From positions 40,240,457 to 40,304,456 of the forward strand of contig OY979717.1 of assembly GCA_963855995.1 (NCBI GenBank): a stretch of 64,000 nt of DNA. The letters are read 5' to 3'. Made by a program: the position numbers and the translations under genes. This stretch comes from Muricea muricata. Its lineage: Eukaryota > Cnidaria > Anthozoa > Malacalcyonacea > Plexauridae. This document shows, piece after piece, positions 19,051 to 29,941 of the stretch. Numbering within the stretch: the stretch's first letter is position 1; every line of letters begins with the position of its first letter. The notes under the pieces were generated by a model. It was given only the letters and a program-made list of their open reading frames with translations, was not told the origin of the DNA and did no database searches.

Positions 19051-22044
19051 AATCACACAAGCAATACAACAAATATCGCGAATGTACTTTTCTAACACAA
19101 ACTTGCGATCAAACGATGTATTTCAAAACTTGGCTGGCCGACTAGTGTATATTTGCTGTACTGTAAACTACCTTGAGCAGAGTTTAGATTTTTGACTAGT
19201 AGATTTTCCAGTGTTTATTTGACAATGTCTACATTAATTTCAAGAAGTATATAAGTATATTCCCATCAGTTAATAGCCATTTGTGAATTGTGATAATGGG
19301 ACTACTCAGTTCCTGTTGACCATACCTTCAACCACCATTAGTTGTTAATACTATAGTGCTATAATGCTAATACAATAGTATTAACTCTTTCACATTTATG
19401 ACTTATGTATGGTCGTAAAGTTAATAAATAAATAATATATTTCGGTTTTCCCTTTAAAAAATTTATACATGGTAAAAATAGCCATTGCAAATTTGTGCTG
19501 ATGCAAGCATGAAATGTTCTTTTACCTTATTGGTGTAGTGTTGAAGCTGAAAGCTCTATTCCTCCTGAACCTTTACCACCTGATAATAAAAGCAGTCTGA
19601 CTTTTGATTCCCCACACAAGGAACAACATACCTCACCTGTTCATGATATCAATGACCCTGCCATTTACATTTCCAAAAAGCTTTCTGATGGTGACAAGTT
19701 ATCTTTGCTGAAATCAAAGTCTGTCTTGCTCCATAACTTTGAGTGTCCTGTTACAGCCGGTAGGAAATTCAAATCATCTTGGATGCAACACAGGCCATGG
19801 TTGAGGTATAGTATTACAAAGGACAAAGCTTTTTGTGCATACTGTATATGCTTTGGAAGAAAGAAGAACATTCCAGGAGCTTCCTCATGTTCTTCAAATT
19901 TGTCCCCATTCGTGTCATGTGGATTTAGCAACTGGAAAAAAGCAACTGGAAAAAACAACTACATTGATCAACACATGTTAAGTGAAGCCCATCAGACTCC
20001 AGAAGAAATGGTCCATTGTTTTCTTAGCACGTGTCAGCCAGGTAAAGATATTGTAGCGAGACTATCTAAGCAAAAGTCAGAGCAGCAAATCCGTACAAAA
20101 AAAGGATTATTATCTATCATCGATGTCATCATCAAATTGGCAATGCGAGGAGCACTCTTAAGAGGTAACTGGGTTAAGAAAACTGGCAAAGAAAATGGAA
20201 ACTTCATCTTCTTTTTGAACTGGAAATCAGAATTTGACAAGGATCTCAAAGACCATTTGGAACATGCTCCACAAAATGCAAAGTTCACTTTGCCCTGCAT
20301 CCAAAATGAAATTATTTCAATGTGCGAGTCCATAATACGAGAGAAAGTAATTGCCACGGTTCAAACATATTGGAGTGTAATGGCTGATGAAACAACGGAT
20401 GTTTCTGCAACGGAACAAATGAGTATATGCATACGGTTTGTGAATAACAATATGGAAGTATGTGAAGAGTTCTTGGGCTTTGTAAAATTGACAAAGATGG
20501 ATGCTCAGTCTGTTTTTGATGTTTTGATTCCAACGTTAGAAGGATGGGGAGTAGATTTGACAGCACTTGTTGGACAAGGATATGATGGAGCGGCCGTGAT
20601 GAGTGGAAGCAATAATGGTTTGCAGAAAAGTGTCTGATGCTTACCCAAATGCTATTTATGTACATTGCCGTTCTCATGTTCTCAATCTAGCACTTGCAGG
20701 CACTTGCACAGGCATTGATGGTGTTTGGGATTTGTTTGACAATGTAGCCAAGATCACAAGTTTTTTGGGAGATGGTGCTAAAAGAAAAGAAATGTTTAAA
20801 GAGATTGCAGCGACTGAGGCCAATGACGAATTAACAGCCTCATTAACAGAGGGTGATGATGGTGATGATGGTGATGGTGATGATGATGATGACGACGATG
20901 ACGAGGAGGATGAAGATGAAGACGACAACGATGAAGGAAACGTGGAAGTCGATCATGGCCTTCGTAAGTCAAATAAGGCAATCTTAGGAGGAGCAAAAAA
21001 GAAAACCGTTCCAAAGCTTTGTCCCACCAGATGGAGTTCAAAGGTGGAAACCCTATCTGCCCTGATGGCTAAGTATTCGTCGGTCATGGAAACACTTGGA
21101 CAAATCGCAGACCAAAGCAAAGGGGAGCCGAGGAGCAATGCCCAATCATACATTCGCCTAATGGAATCTCCACAGTTCATCGTAGCACTTGTTGTGGTTC
21201 AGTTCATTCTGAGTTTTACAGCAGCAGTCACCAAAATACTGCAGGCAAAAGAATGCAATCTTGGTGATGCATATGAAGAAGTAAACGGAGCAAAAGAATG
21301 CATAAGAGCTTCGCACGCAGGTGATTCCTGGATTAAAGTGTGGAAAAAAATTCAGTCGATAGGAACAGCACTTGGAATTGAAATAACTAAGCCACGAACT
21401 GCGGTAAATCAACGCCACTGTGCATATGCTGGTAACGCCAACCAAACAAGTGAAGATTATTACAGAATCAACATCTGCTATCCTTTTATTGATCGTGTTG
21501 TTGAAGAGATTGAGACAAGATTTACAGTCAAGCACAAAGGATTAATTGCTGCTCAATCTCTTGTGCCAGTATATTTTGATAGACTAACTGATTCAAATAA
21601 GAAAGATTTGAAAAAGTTCTTTGGAAAGTACCTTACTTTCTGCGAAGAGAACAGCCTTGATTCAGAAATTGTCAGGTGGAAACGAAAATTCGCTGAAGTT
21701 CCTCTCAAGCAGAAGCCTAAAACTGCATGCGACGCAGCAGCGAAATGTGATGCTACATTTTATCCAGCGATCAATAAAATCTTGACAATTTTTTTGACAA
21801 TTCCGGTTGGAAGTGTGTGTTGTGAAAGGTCGTTTTCAGCACTCAGACGCCTCAAACTGTGGACGCGAGCCAGTCTGTGTATCCCAACGCCAGAAGATGT
21901 GTATGCGCGAAAAGCCAAATGGCGCTTATGACCATACGTATACCCTCTAGTTACTGTAGTTAGGCGATCACAAACCTAAATATAGTTATTAGTGCCCCAC
22001 TGCCTGTGTGCCCCCCTGGCAAGAAAATCCTGCGTACGGCCCTG

Positions 22045-24314
22045 CTAATGAAACTGGGGTGAGCAAATGATGTGAAATTGCATGTGTGAAAAACTAATTT
22101 ACCCTGGTGACTGTGTATTGATTTAGCATTGACCCCCTCTCAATGTTTGACCTCACCAGGCCTATGTACATGATAAAAATTGTCTTGCGATTGTCATTCT
22201 GGCCTATAAAAGCAATTGCCATACCAGATTTTTTATCATTCGTTGATGGCAAAATTTGAAACCTAACATCTTTACACATTCTTATTTGATCAGATACACC
22301 ACTGCTGAGAATCGTATAGGTTAACAGATAACAACATTTACTAATACGTCCTTTGAACATCAAGAATAAATGTTTTGTTGAAACACCACGTAAATTTGTT
22401 TTTGCAAAGCTTGATGGAGAAACACACTTGGCATAAAATGCAGTGAATTTGGCCAAGTTGGACTGTCATTGCGTTTAGCAGTTTCGCCCATGAGCATAAT
22501 AAAAATCCAAAATGGTGCCGACCAGGAGTAAAGAATATTGAGCAATTAGGAACTTAGTTTTATTTCATTTGTGGGACTGAAAACATGCCTCCTGGCAAAA
22601 TCATCGAAAAACAAATAGTCTGATAATTGCCACGATAGATGATGTAGTTTTGCATAGAATCTGGCTCTTTTGGCTAGTTTTATATCATTGTATGTGCTCC
22701 TAAGTGGGAATATTATATCCTGATTTTTTCTTGTCCATATTAATTTGTGTTCATTGGTGTCATTTGCAAACATGTATGATATTCATAATGCAAGAACAAG
22801 TTACCAGTACTATAAGGTTTTCACAAGGTACACGTAGTGCAAATGTAACGTCTATATGCTTTGAAACAGCTTGGCAAGTACATGCACTGTTCTTCAGGTG
22901 CCAATGTATCTGACTCATAGAATGCATTAATAGCTTGACCAGTGATATTCAGAGTACTTGATACGGGGGGCATTTATTGTCATTGTAGTCCACAGTATTA
23001 TATGAATAAAATAAAACAAATTGCATTGTGTCTATATGTATGCAGAGGTGTATTAATAACTTAGTTAATCTAGTTAAGTCATACAGATGAGAGTGGTGTC
23101 TAAGTGTTTCAAGAAATTTACCCTGTTAGTGAGTGTGCCTTTGTAATGAGTACAGAATGAAATTGGATGAATGTCTGGTAAAACAAAGGTATGTTTGTCT
23201 TTCAAACAGGTATAAAGAAAACATAAGTAAACAAGCACAGCTTTGCTTTTCAAAACATTCACCACCTATTTCAACAAAAAAGTATCCTCTACACAGTTGT
23301 GGATTAATTCATAGTACAACCCTTAATTGAACTCCTCTTTAATTCATAGTACAACCAACATGAAATCCTTAATTATTAACAGCATATAAATACTACACTA
23401 AACTAAAAGCTTACATACAGTATCACAAATTTATTTCAAAATCAGTGACAAATTATGTCACTAGATGTACATAGTGTAAACTTTCAGTGCTCATGTTGTC
23501 CATCATTAATATAATTGCATCTGAAGACCTACAAGAAATATGTCAAGAGTGAAGATACAAGTACAATATATTTTGAACAGTTGCAGGCTATATTCCCAAT
23601 GAGATGAAAAATTCCTTCCCTCTGTATCCCAGAGAAAACAAATATGTAATTACACACTTTTGGGAAGCTCAAACCATCGATCCGCAGTTTCCCCTCCAGT
23701 GTACACAGCCTATTTAGAACACAGTGGGAGGTACTCCAGCTTAATCGGAGAACCTGCAACAAGGGTTATGGACAATCAGTTACACACGGCAGTGTCAAAA
23801 TTATACTTCTGATCCATAATACAATAAATAACTAAGATGCTGCCCTTCTTGGTGAATAAACATGATTGAATATTTGCATGTTAAAAAGCAGAGTAAACAG
23901 CCAGAGAGAGATAACAATGTAACTGGATGAGTTATTGCATTAACAACAACAGTTCTCCCTCCTCATCCTAGAAGGTAAGAAATATCCTTCACATTAGAAA
24001 AGATCAATTAATATATCATGTATACCCATGCTATGCAGGTGCCATAAGCATCATATAGCTGACTGACCTCCCTTTATTGTACATGTTTCAAAATTGAATG
24101 TTTTCAAGCAATTGTAATTAACTCAATGTAAAGAAAAATGCTGATCCCAAGCCACTAGGATACCAAGCACATATCGATTTCAATGTGTCTTGGTTGTTGC
24201 AAGACTTGAATATCTTCAACAATCATTGTTTTGAAGCTATGATTTTCTATACCAGGTATATTATTGCACATCTACACATTCCTACTCAAGTAAAGAAATA
24301 TTATGTGGTCTAAA
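22045..24314. other. non-coding stretch
   Basis: No gene that I can support. The only recognisable feature is a copy of a dispersed repeat at 22378-22470. Confidence 0.35.
22378..22470 (-). repeat. dispersed repeat, copy 1
   Basis: The complement of this segment (TTGGCCAAATTC, CATTTTATGCCAAG, AAATTTACGTGGTGTTTCA) matches 25345-25440 over about 90 bp. Part of it (ACATCACGTAAATTTATTATTGC) recurs at 55838-55900 in the same sense as here. Family unknown. Confidence 0.65.
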
Positions 24315-24560
24315 GGGGCTTTGGTGGTGTAGTGGTCAGACCACTCGCCTTTTCAAGGTTCCGAGTTTGATCCCCAGTATGGTGGACTCGAACCCAGTCC
24401 TCACGTGAAAAGAGTATAGTCAATGCTCTGCCGAAAGTCATGGATTTTCTCCGGGTACTCCGGTTTTCTCCCACAGGGAAAGTTGACAGGGTGGGATAGG
24501 TACTACGGGCCCACAGTAATTGGTGACCCTGCCCTTGAGGCAAAGCTAAATAAACAGATA
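24315..24560 (+). mobile_element. tRNA-derived SINE
   Basis: The head resembles a tRNA gene: A-box-like TGGTGGTGTAGTGG at about 24322-24335 and B-box-like GGTTCCGAGTTTGATCC at 24357-24373. The body contains GATTTTCTCCGGGTACTCCGG followed by TTTTCTCCCACAGG, a block I have seen in SINEs of many invertebrates (possibly the Nin-type conserved domain). The tail is AAATAAACAGATAAA. Transcription would be by RNA polymerase III and mobilisation by a LINE elsewhere. There is no tRNA function: the acceptor stem does not close. Confidence 0.8.
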
Positions 24561-26502
24561 AAATTCTACAACACAATATAGAAATAAGTAGTTGTACTCG
24601 AGATGCATGAAACAATATTCTAATGTTATTGCAGAATTTTGGTATACAAATACACACGTCTATTTATGAAAAGCTTTGTGAGTATGTAATCTTTGTTCCA
24701 AGATTGTATTGATGCACATATAAAATGATGATGTCGATTATACAATCATGTACTTTAAATCATAAACAAATTCAGTTATTTTACCAAAATAAATAGCAAA
24801 ATACAATTGAGATACACACCTTTTTGTAAATATGTCCGTTTGTCTTGACTTGGCTTACTTTTCGCGAGTTTTCCCCTCACTTGCGGTGACAAAGTACATC
24901 GAATATTGTTTCATATTAAACTCCGACTTTGTGAGAATACGCATTTCCCCCCCAAATTCAACTGCTTATTTTACCGTGATACGAAGGTAATCGAAAAAAA
25001 TACAAAGATACTAATTCAAGTTATAATCACAGCTTTCTTTTAAATATGAAATCACCTCATAATAACATAAAACAAAAAAGTTATAACTTGCCAAAAATGC
25101 TCAAATTTTCCTCAAAATAAACAAGGCGCCATAATGCCAGAAATGCTTGAGAAAGGATGCGTTAGTTCGAGAAAGCAAATTTGGTATCATTATGATCCCG
25201 TAAATCCCCTCTATTGATCCCACTAATACTTGTTTGCATGGCAGGCACCCTCAATCGTTATTAATTGGCACAAATTTCAAAAATTAATTTTGTTCCCAGG
25301 GCCTGAAAAAAAACTGCGCACGGCCACGAAAAAAGTGTGACACTCGTGTTGGCCAAATTTGCTACATTTTATGCCAAGCGTGGAAAGAGATCTGAGCTTA
25401 TGGATAAAAAATTTTGCAATAATAAATTTATGTGGTGTTAATTTTTGCAAATTTGCTATTATGCTCACTACATGTAGTTATTTACCTACAGGTAGTGAGA
25501 ATTCTCGACGAAGTGATTCTTTTTTGTCCAACTATATTTTTTAACCAACTATATTTTTTAACATTATAATATTTTTGGTAATGCTCCATATACTGTATTC
25601 CCCTATTGTTTATTTTCCTAGCCTCTAAGCCAACAAAGTTCTCTTCTAAAATTTCAAAATCATATTTGATAATGTGAAGATTGTACCAAGAGAATAAATT
25701 GTACCACTTGCCTGTTAAATCTGACGGTATATTCTACAGCGTTTGCTGCCTTTGTATTGAATTCTCAAATTTATGACATTTTTTACAGAGTTTTAACCAT
25801 AAGAGTAAGACATTGAAGAAGATGAAAATAGGCATATAAAGTGAAGCAATTACCATGGGAAATTGGGAAACTATGAAGGATTAAACAAAGGTTAGACAAG
25901 GCCTCAAAGGAATGACCAACAAAAAGCACACAAGATAAATTTTTCTGAAGAGTGGAACACCCAGAAAAATCTACACGATTGCCTAGTCCTGAAGAGGTCT
26001 CCCTGAATGGGCAATCTTCAAACAAAGAATAACTTTCAAGAGGACATGGTTACACTTGAACTATTACTGTATTTGTATATATATGGCGGACATTTTGTAA
26101 TTGAATAGAGTTAATTATGAATGGCCAATTTACATTAATACACACTGAATTTTGATCAATCAAGGGGAACAAAATCTACCACACAGGCTGACTAAAGAGT
26201 ATCTAGGATAACTACAAACTTTGGATCACAATTTAGTCGATGTAATGTAAGTTGTCCATTATATAGCGTACATCACAAGTGTGCAACTATTTACTATTCA
26301 AATACAGTTCCTTTATGTATTACATGATTGTATTTAAATGGGGCGAAATAATTGTCAGGCCTTTTTTCAATATAAGGATCTTTCTATATGCATGTTCAAC
26401 GAAACCCTTATTTTGCTGAACACACATAACTGTATTCGTTCATAGATGACACCTCGCATTAATATAGACTTGAGTTTTTCGACATGAACGTCTTTCTATC
26501 TT
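24561..26502. other. non-coding stretch with a dispersed repeat copy
   Basis: No supported gene. The second copy of the dispersed repeat is at about 25345-25440. Near 25298-25326 a hAT-terminus-like string (CAGGGCCTG, then TGCGCACGGCC) may be a relic. Confidence 0.35.
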
Positions 26503-26530
26503 ATGCTATCAACACACTTAAATTTTTATT

Positions 26531-26690
26531 TTCGCGACTTTTTTCGCGATTTTATTCGCGACTTTTTTCGCTACTTTTTTGCGACTTTTTTAATCGCGAC
26601 TTTTTTCGCGACTTTATTCGCGACTTTTTTTCGCGACTTTTTTCGCTACTTTTTTGCGACTTTTTTTCGCGACTTTTTTCGCGACTTTTA
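26531..26690 (+). repeat. CGCGACTTTTTT repeat tract, left TIR
   Basis: About a dozen imperfect repeats alternating CGCGACTTTTTT, CGCGACTTTATT and CGCTACTTTTTTG. The complementary tract is at 37758-37882. It lies about 110 bp upstream of the integrase start. Confidence 0.9.
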
Positions 26691-26801
26691 AGTTTTCGGT
26701 ACTTCAGCATTTCTGATTTCTGATTAATTGCTTGGGTGCGCACGTGCGCTGCACTAGTTCGAATGTGTTATTGTACGTTGTAAAAGCAAGAGGCTGCAGA
26801 A

Positions 26802-28035
26802 ATGTTGAAATTTATATTTATCTTTATGTTGTTAATAGCTGGTTGTCAGGGTGTTTTGCCCCAATATTGTCCTGCTAACCAAGAACAAGAATTGGGACGT
26901 AACGAAGCCATTGTAAACTACTTTAGACTTGGTTATACTGCCCCAGAAATTATGGCTTTCCTTGTGACCCTTCACGGTGTTCGGCTAAGCTTACGCAAGC
27001 TCAGAAGAATACTACGAAGCCACGGTTGCCAAAGAAGAGAAAATCCGACCGATATGGACGACGTTGTGCAAGCCATTGAAGAGGAACTACGAGAAAGTGG
27101 AAGAATTCTTGGTTACAGGGCCATGCACCAGAGGTTAACGAACGAGCGTAATTTGGTTGTTACGAGAGACATTGTCCGACGAGTCTTAAAAATGCTAGAT
27201 CAAGACACAAGCTACGCAAAAGAAAGTATCACACGAAAGGGCCAAACTATCTATGGCACATAGATGGTTATGATAAGTTAAAACCATTTGGATTTTGTGT
27301 GCACGGGGCAATAGACGGGTACAGTCGACAGGTTCTTTGGCTGGAAGTGGCAAGCTCAAACAATAACCCCAAAATTGTTGCGAAGTACTACCTCGATTAC
27401 GTCCGGCAAATAAAAGGTACTCCACGTATCGTAAGAGCAGACCGTGGTACAGAAAATATACATGTTGAAGTCATTCAGCGATTTTTTAGAAGGTCTGCGG
27501 AAGATGATTTTAGAGGACAAAAAAGTTTCATGTATGGAAGATCGGTTGCTAACCAACGCATCGAGGCATGGTGGTCCATTTTGCTGAAGCAATGTACGGA
27601 TTGGTGGATCAAATATTTAAGGATTTGAGGGATAGAGGTCTGTTCTCTGATGAAGACAACATTCACAGAGAATGTTTGAAGTTTTGTTTCATGGACGTGC
27701 TCCAGAACGAACTTCACATGGTAGCGCAACACTGGAACACGCACAGAATAAGACCTTCAGCTAATCTAGAATCACCCTCAGGTCGTCCAGACATCTTGTA
27801 TTTTTTTCCCCAACTGAACAACACGCAAGACTATACTACACCAGCCGATCTAGAAGAGATCGAAATCGCCGAGGAAGAATTTGGCGAAAATGCCCCTCAA
27901 AGAGGATGCAGTCCACACTTTAACGAACTAGCCGAAATGATTATGCACGATGAAAGACTACAAATGCCTGAAACAGCAGTGGAAGCTGAACGTTTGTACA
28001 TAACACTTCTTAGTCTGATTGATGACTTATCATGA
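26802..28035 (+). pseudogene. DDE integrase-like transposase (rve fold), frameshifted
   Basis: Three consecutive frames make one protein. Frame 1 (26802-27263) gives a HTH-like region (YTAPEIMAFLVTLHGVRLS) and a conserved block (GYRAMHQRLTNERNLVVTRD). Frame 2 gives the first catalytic Asp in LWHIDGYDKLKPFGF, the second in IVRADRGTENIH and the Glu in NQRIEAWWSIL. Frame 3 (from about 27600) gives FKDLRDRGLFSDEDN and the C-terminal NTHRIRPSANLESPSGRPD. Breaks lie near 27230 and near 27610, where a T seems lost from a TTT run. The start is odd: MLKFIFIFMLLIAGCQG looks like a signal peptide, but the underlying TTTATGTTGTTAATAG could be a splice acceptor, so the true N-terminus may be in an upstream exon. 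The enzyme would mobilise the surrounding TIRs. Confidence 0.85.
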
Positions 28036-29941
28036 CTCACAAACACACATAGGTGTTGTCAGATAAATACTGGTTTGCAATTGCAAAGTATAAGAATGAA
28101 AAGTATATCATATTTCTAAACAAATATGTAAAACTAGTAATTGATAATTCTTCATATGATGCGAATAGGGTTTTTTAATGAATGAAGCAATCATTCAGAA
28201 TATTTTTTGTTGGTTAAGTTTCGTAGGAAACATGAAGCCTAACTGATAAAAATTCTTTTAAATGCTATTTTTTTGATATCATCATCAAAAGTTATAAGTT
28301 CTCATATTCATTACAAGAATCCGTTTCAGCCTGGCAAATCTCTGGTCATGAGAATAGGAATTTAATTTGCTTTGCTTTGTTTTGTTATTTACATAGAGTA
28401 TGTAACCTTACCTTTACTTTACTTTACTTAAAGGATCATATTAACCTTTGTGCCATGGTCATGATCATGTCACAGCACAGCCTACTGTAAGTTGTTTTGG
28501 TGCTGTTCATGTTCACTTGATTATACATAAAATTTGCACATGAAAATAATTGCACATGAAAATAATTGGCGAACGGTAATTCTTTCGAAATTTTCTCCTC
28601 TTTTATTTAATCTAGCAGAAAAAACTGGGGCAGTTAAAGTAGTGTCACATAATGCAAATTTCTTGCAACTTTCAACGCAATTCTACTCTTAAGAGATGCT
28701 AATTAGTGAAGAATGCTTGGTATGTTTTACATCTCTTGACAGTTTTACATCTCTCATTGCAAGTGGCAAGAAAAATTGCAGTGTGCTAGTGCCTTTATCA
28801 AAACTAAATAAGTTACATGTTATCCGCAAATGGCTAACTTAAATTTTAATATATTGTAGTAAGATTTTGAGGCAAGTTCAGCTGAGATATTGGTATTTTA
28901 AATCGAAATCCGTTTCTTAACGGACTTTCATGGCAAAAAGGATGACGGTATGTCGATTTTACCAGAATTACGGGTATCAAATAAGAATAGCTGGGAAAAG
29001 ATGGCAAGATGCAGAGCCAATGATTGAAAATTTAACAGAAGGGAGAAAATAACCTATTGTCTTCTGTCTTTAGTCTTTTTTCAAAAGTCTTTAATTTGCC
29101 TTTCTAAATGATTTCAGTCCGCAGTGCATTCTGGTAAAATCGACATCCTCCATTTTTCTGCTGTGAATTGAGATGCTTTTCACATGGCTTATAGTTTTTT
29201 ACGTATGCAGCCTTTTTTATTTCAAATATTGCCATTTAGCTACTTAATCATGTAAACTTGTCTATGTGTATGTCAAAGGCAGCTCGTCTAGCAGCTATAG
29301 TTTGTTAAAATTTCAGTAACATTTAGAAATTCAGTAATACCCGCGTATACATGATAACACAACATTATACGCACATTACAAGTACGCCATTTATAATAAT
29401 ACTATAACAAAAAACAACAATAACAGCAATTGTGCATCTTATCGTAGACTTTTGGACTAACTCTTCATTTGCTGAACCAAATATTAATCAGCGAGTATGT
29501 TTGAGCTCATTTATATTAATTTAGAGGCAGATAAAAGGTTCGTCATTTGAGACAGGCCGCGTACATAAGCAGTAGCAACAGAATATGAATTATACTATAA
29601 AATTAATGGGCAACGTCATAACAGTTCCTTCAGGATGTAAAGTCGCAGGTCTATATTCTTGGTTTGCACATGACGTCATTTCGTGTCATTGGGCGCCATC
29701 TTGGTTGACTCTGCAAATTACTTCAGCTGTTTGCAGCGAAGTACTTGTGTCAATTTACTATTTGATCGTTAGTTTTAGCGTATTATGAATGATACTTTAA
29801 AGATGTATGGCTCGATAGGATCAGAAATAATGAATAGATAGTTTGTGGTTGCCATGTGTTTCAAAAGTCAACCAAGATGGCGTCGATTGCAAACCACCTA
29901 TTGAGCAATATCAAACTGAGCATGCGCAAAGTTTCCCAAAG
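28036..29941. other. non-coding interior of the integrase element, with two small inverted-repeat elements
   Basis: No gene supported. There are two MITE-like structures. At 28950-29146, 19-bp perfect arms ATGTCGATTTTACCAGAAT enclose about 160 bp. At 29661-29895 the arms contain GCCATCTTGGTTGACT and GGTTTGCA. Confidence 0.55.
28950..29146. mobile_element. MITE-like element, 197 bp
   Basis: A perfect 19-bp inverted pair, ATGTCGATTTTACCAGAAT at 28950-28968 and its complement at 29128-29146. No coding capacity; target duplication not clear. Confidence 0.55.

Larger units (their letters stand above)
9352..19142. mobile_element. palindromic foldback element (TA target), split by two later insertions
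   Basis: The ends are GTCGGCCAGCC at 9352 and GGCTGGCCGAC ending 19142, with TA outside each (9350-9351, 19143-19144). The left arm is 9352-9684 (333 bp). The right arm, once the copia element and its duplicated AATCA are removed, is 14258-14502 plus 19056-19142 (332 bp). Arm sequences match as inverted complements through blocks such as GGTGTTACCAAG, ATTCGGGATTTTTATG, CTATTAAATTGTATTACAG and GCATATAAGACTCTTAAAC, with perhaps a quarter of positions changed. The original element was thus a roughly 665-bp near-complete palindrome with no coding capacity. Confidence 0.82.
8216..21931 (+). pseudogene. hAT transposase, ZMYM1/DUF4371 type, two exons, frameshifted
   Basis: Exon 1 (8216-8292) encodes MEPNAKKQKLRQTTLLFKP and ends at a GTAAG donor. 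Exon 2 begins at 19539 after a TTGGTGTAG acceptor and continues the same codon phase. Its product has a TTF-type N-terminal zinc-binding region (WMQHRPWLRYS, AFCAYCICFG), then the hAT catalytic region (VMADETTDVSATEQMS), the CRSHVLNLAL motif and CPTRW. The C-terminal dimerisation motif is CCERSFSALRRLKLW. The frame breaks once, near 20625 in an AAAA run. An acidic Asp/Glu run (about 20850-20940) interrupts the middle. The end after LKLWTRASL is shorter than expected, suggesting a C-terminal deletion. The enzyme would cut and paste the 15-bp TIRs; this copy is probably inactive. Confidence 0.88.
7872..22044 (+). mobile_element. hAT DNA transposon, 14.2 kb including nested insertions
   Basis: The left terminus CAGGGCCGTACACAG and right terminus CTGCGTACGGCCCTG are 15-bp inverted repeats with one mismatch. 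The element is flanked by the perfect 8-bp duplication CTAATGAA (7864-7871 and 22045-22052), the diagnostic target duplication of hAT elements. The transposase is encoded on the plus strand in two exons, and its intron contains all the later insertions. Without the 9352-19142 insertion complex the element would be about 4.4 kb. Confidence 0.92.

Noticed and set aside
20674-21041. Poly-Ser and poly-His open frames on the minus strand
   Set aside because: Antisense shadows of the Asp/Glu-rich (GATGAT) stretch of the hAT transposase.
24315-24385. tRNA gene
   Set aside because: A and B boxes are present, but the acceptor and T stems do not pair and the sequence continues as a SINE body.
26484-26743. 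Repetitive frames rich in RDFF/ATFF on plus and KSREKKSQ on minus
   Set aside because: Products of the CGCGACTTTTTT tandem repeat in the TIR; no coding character.
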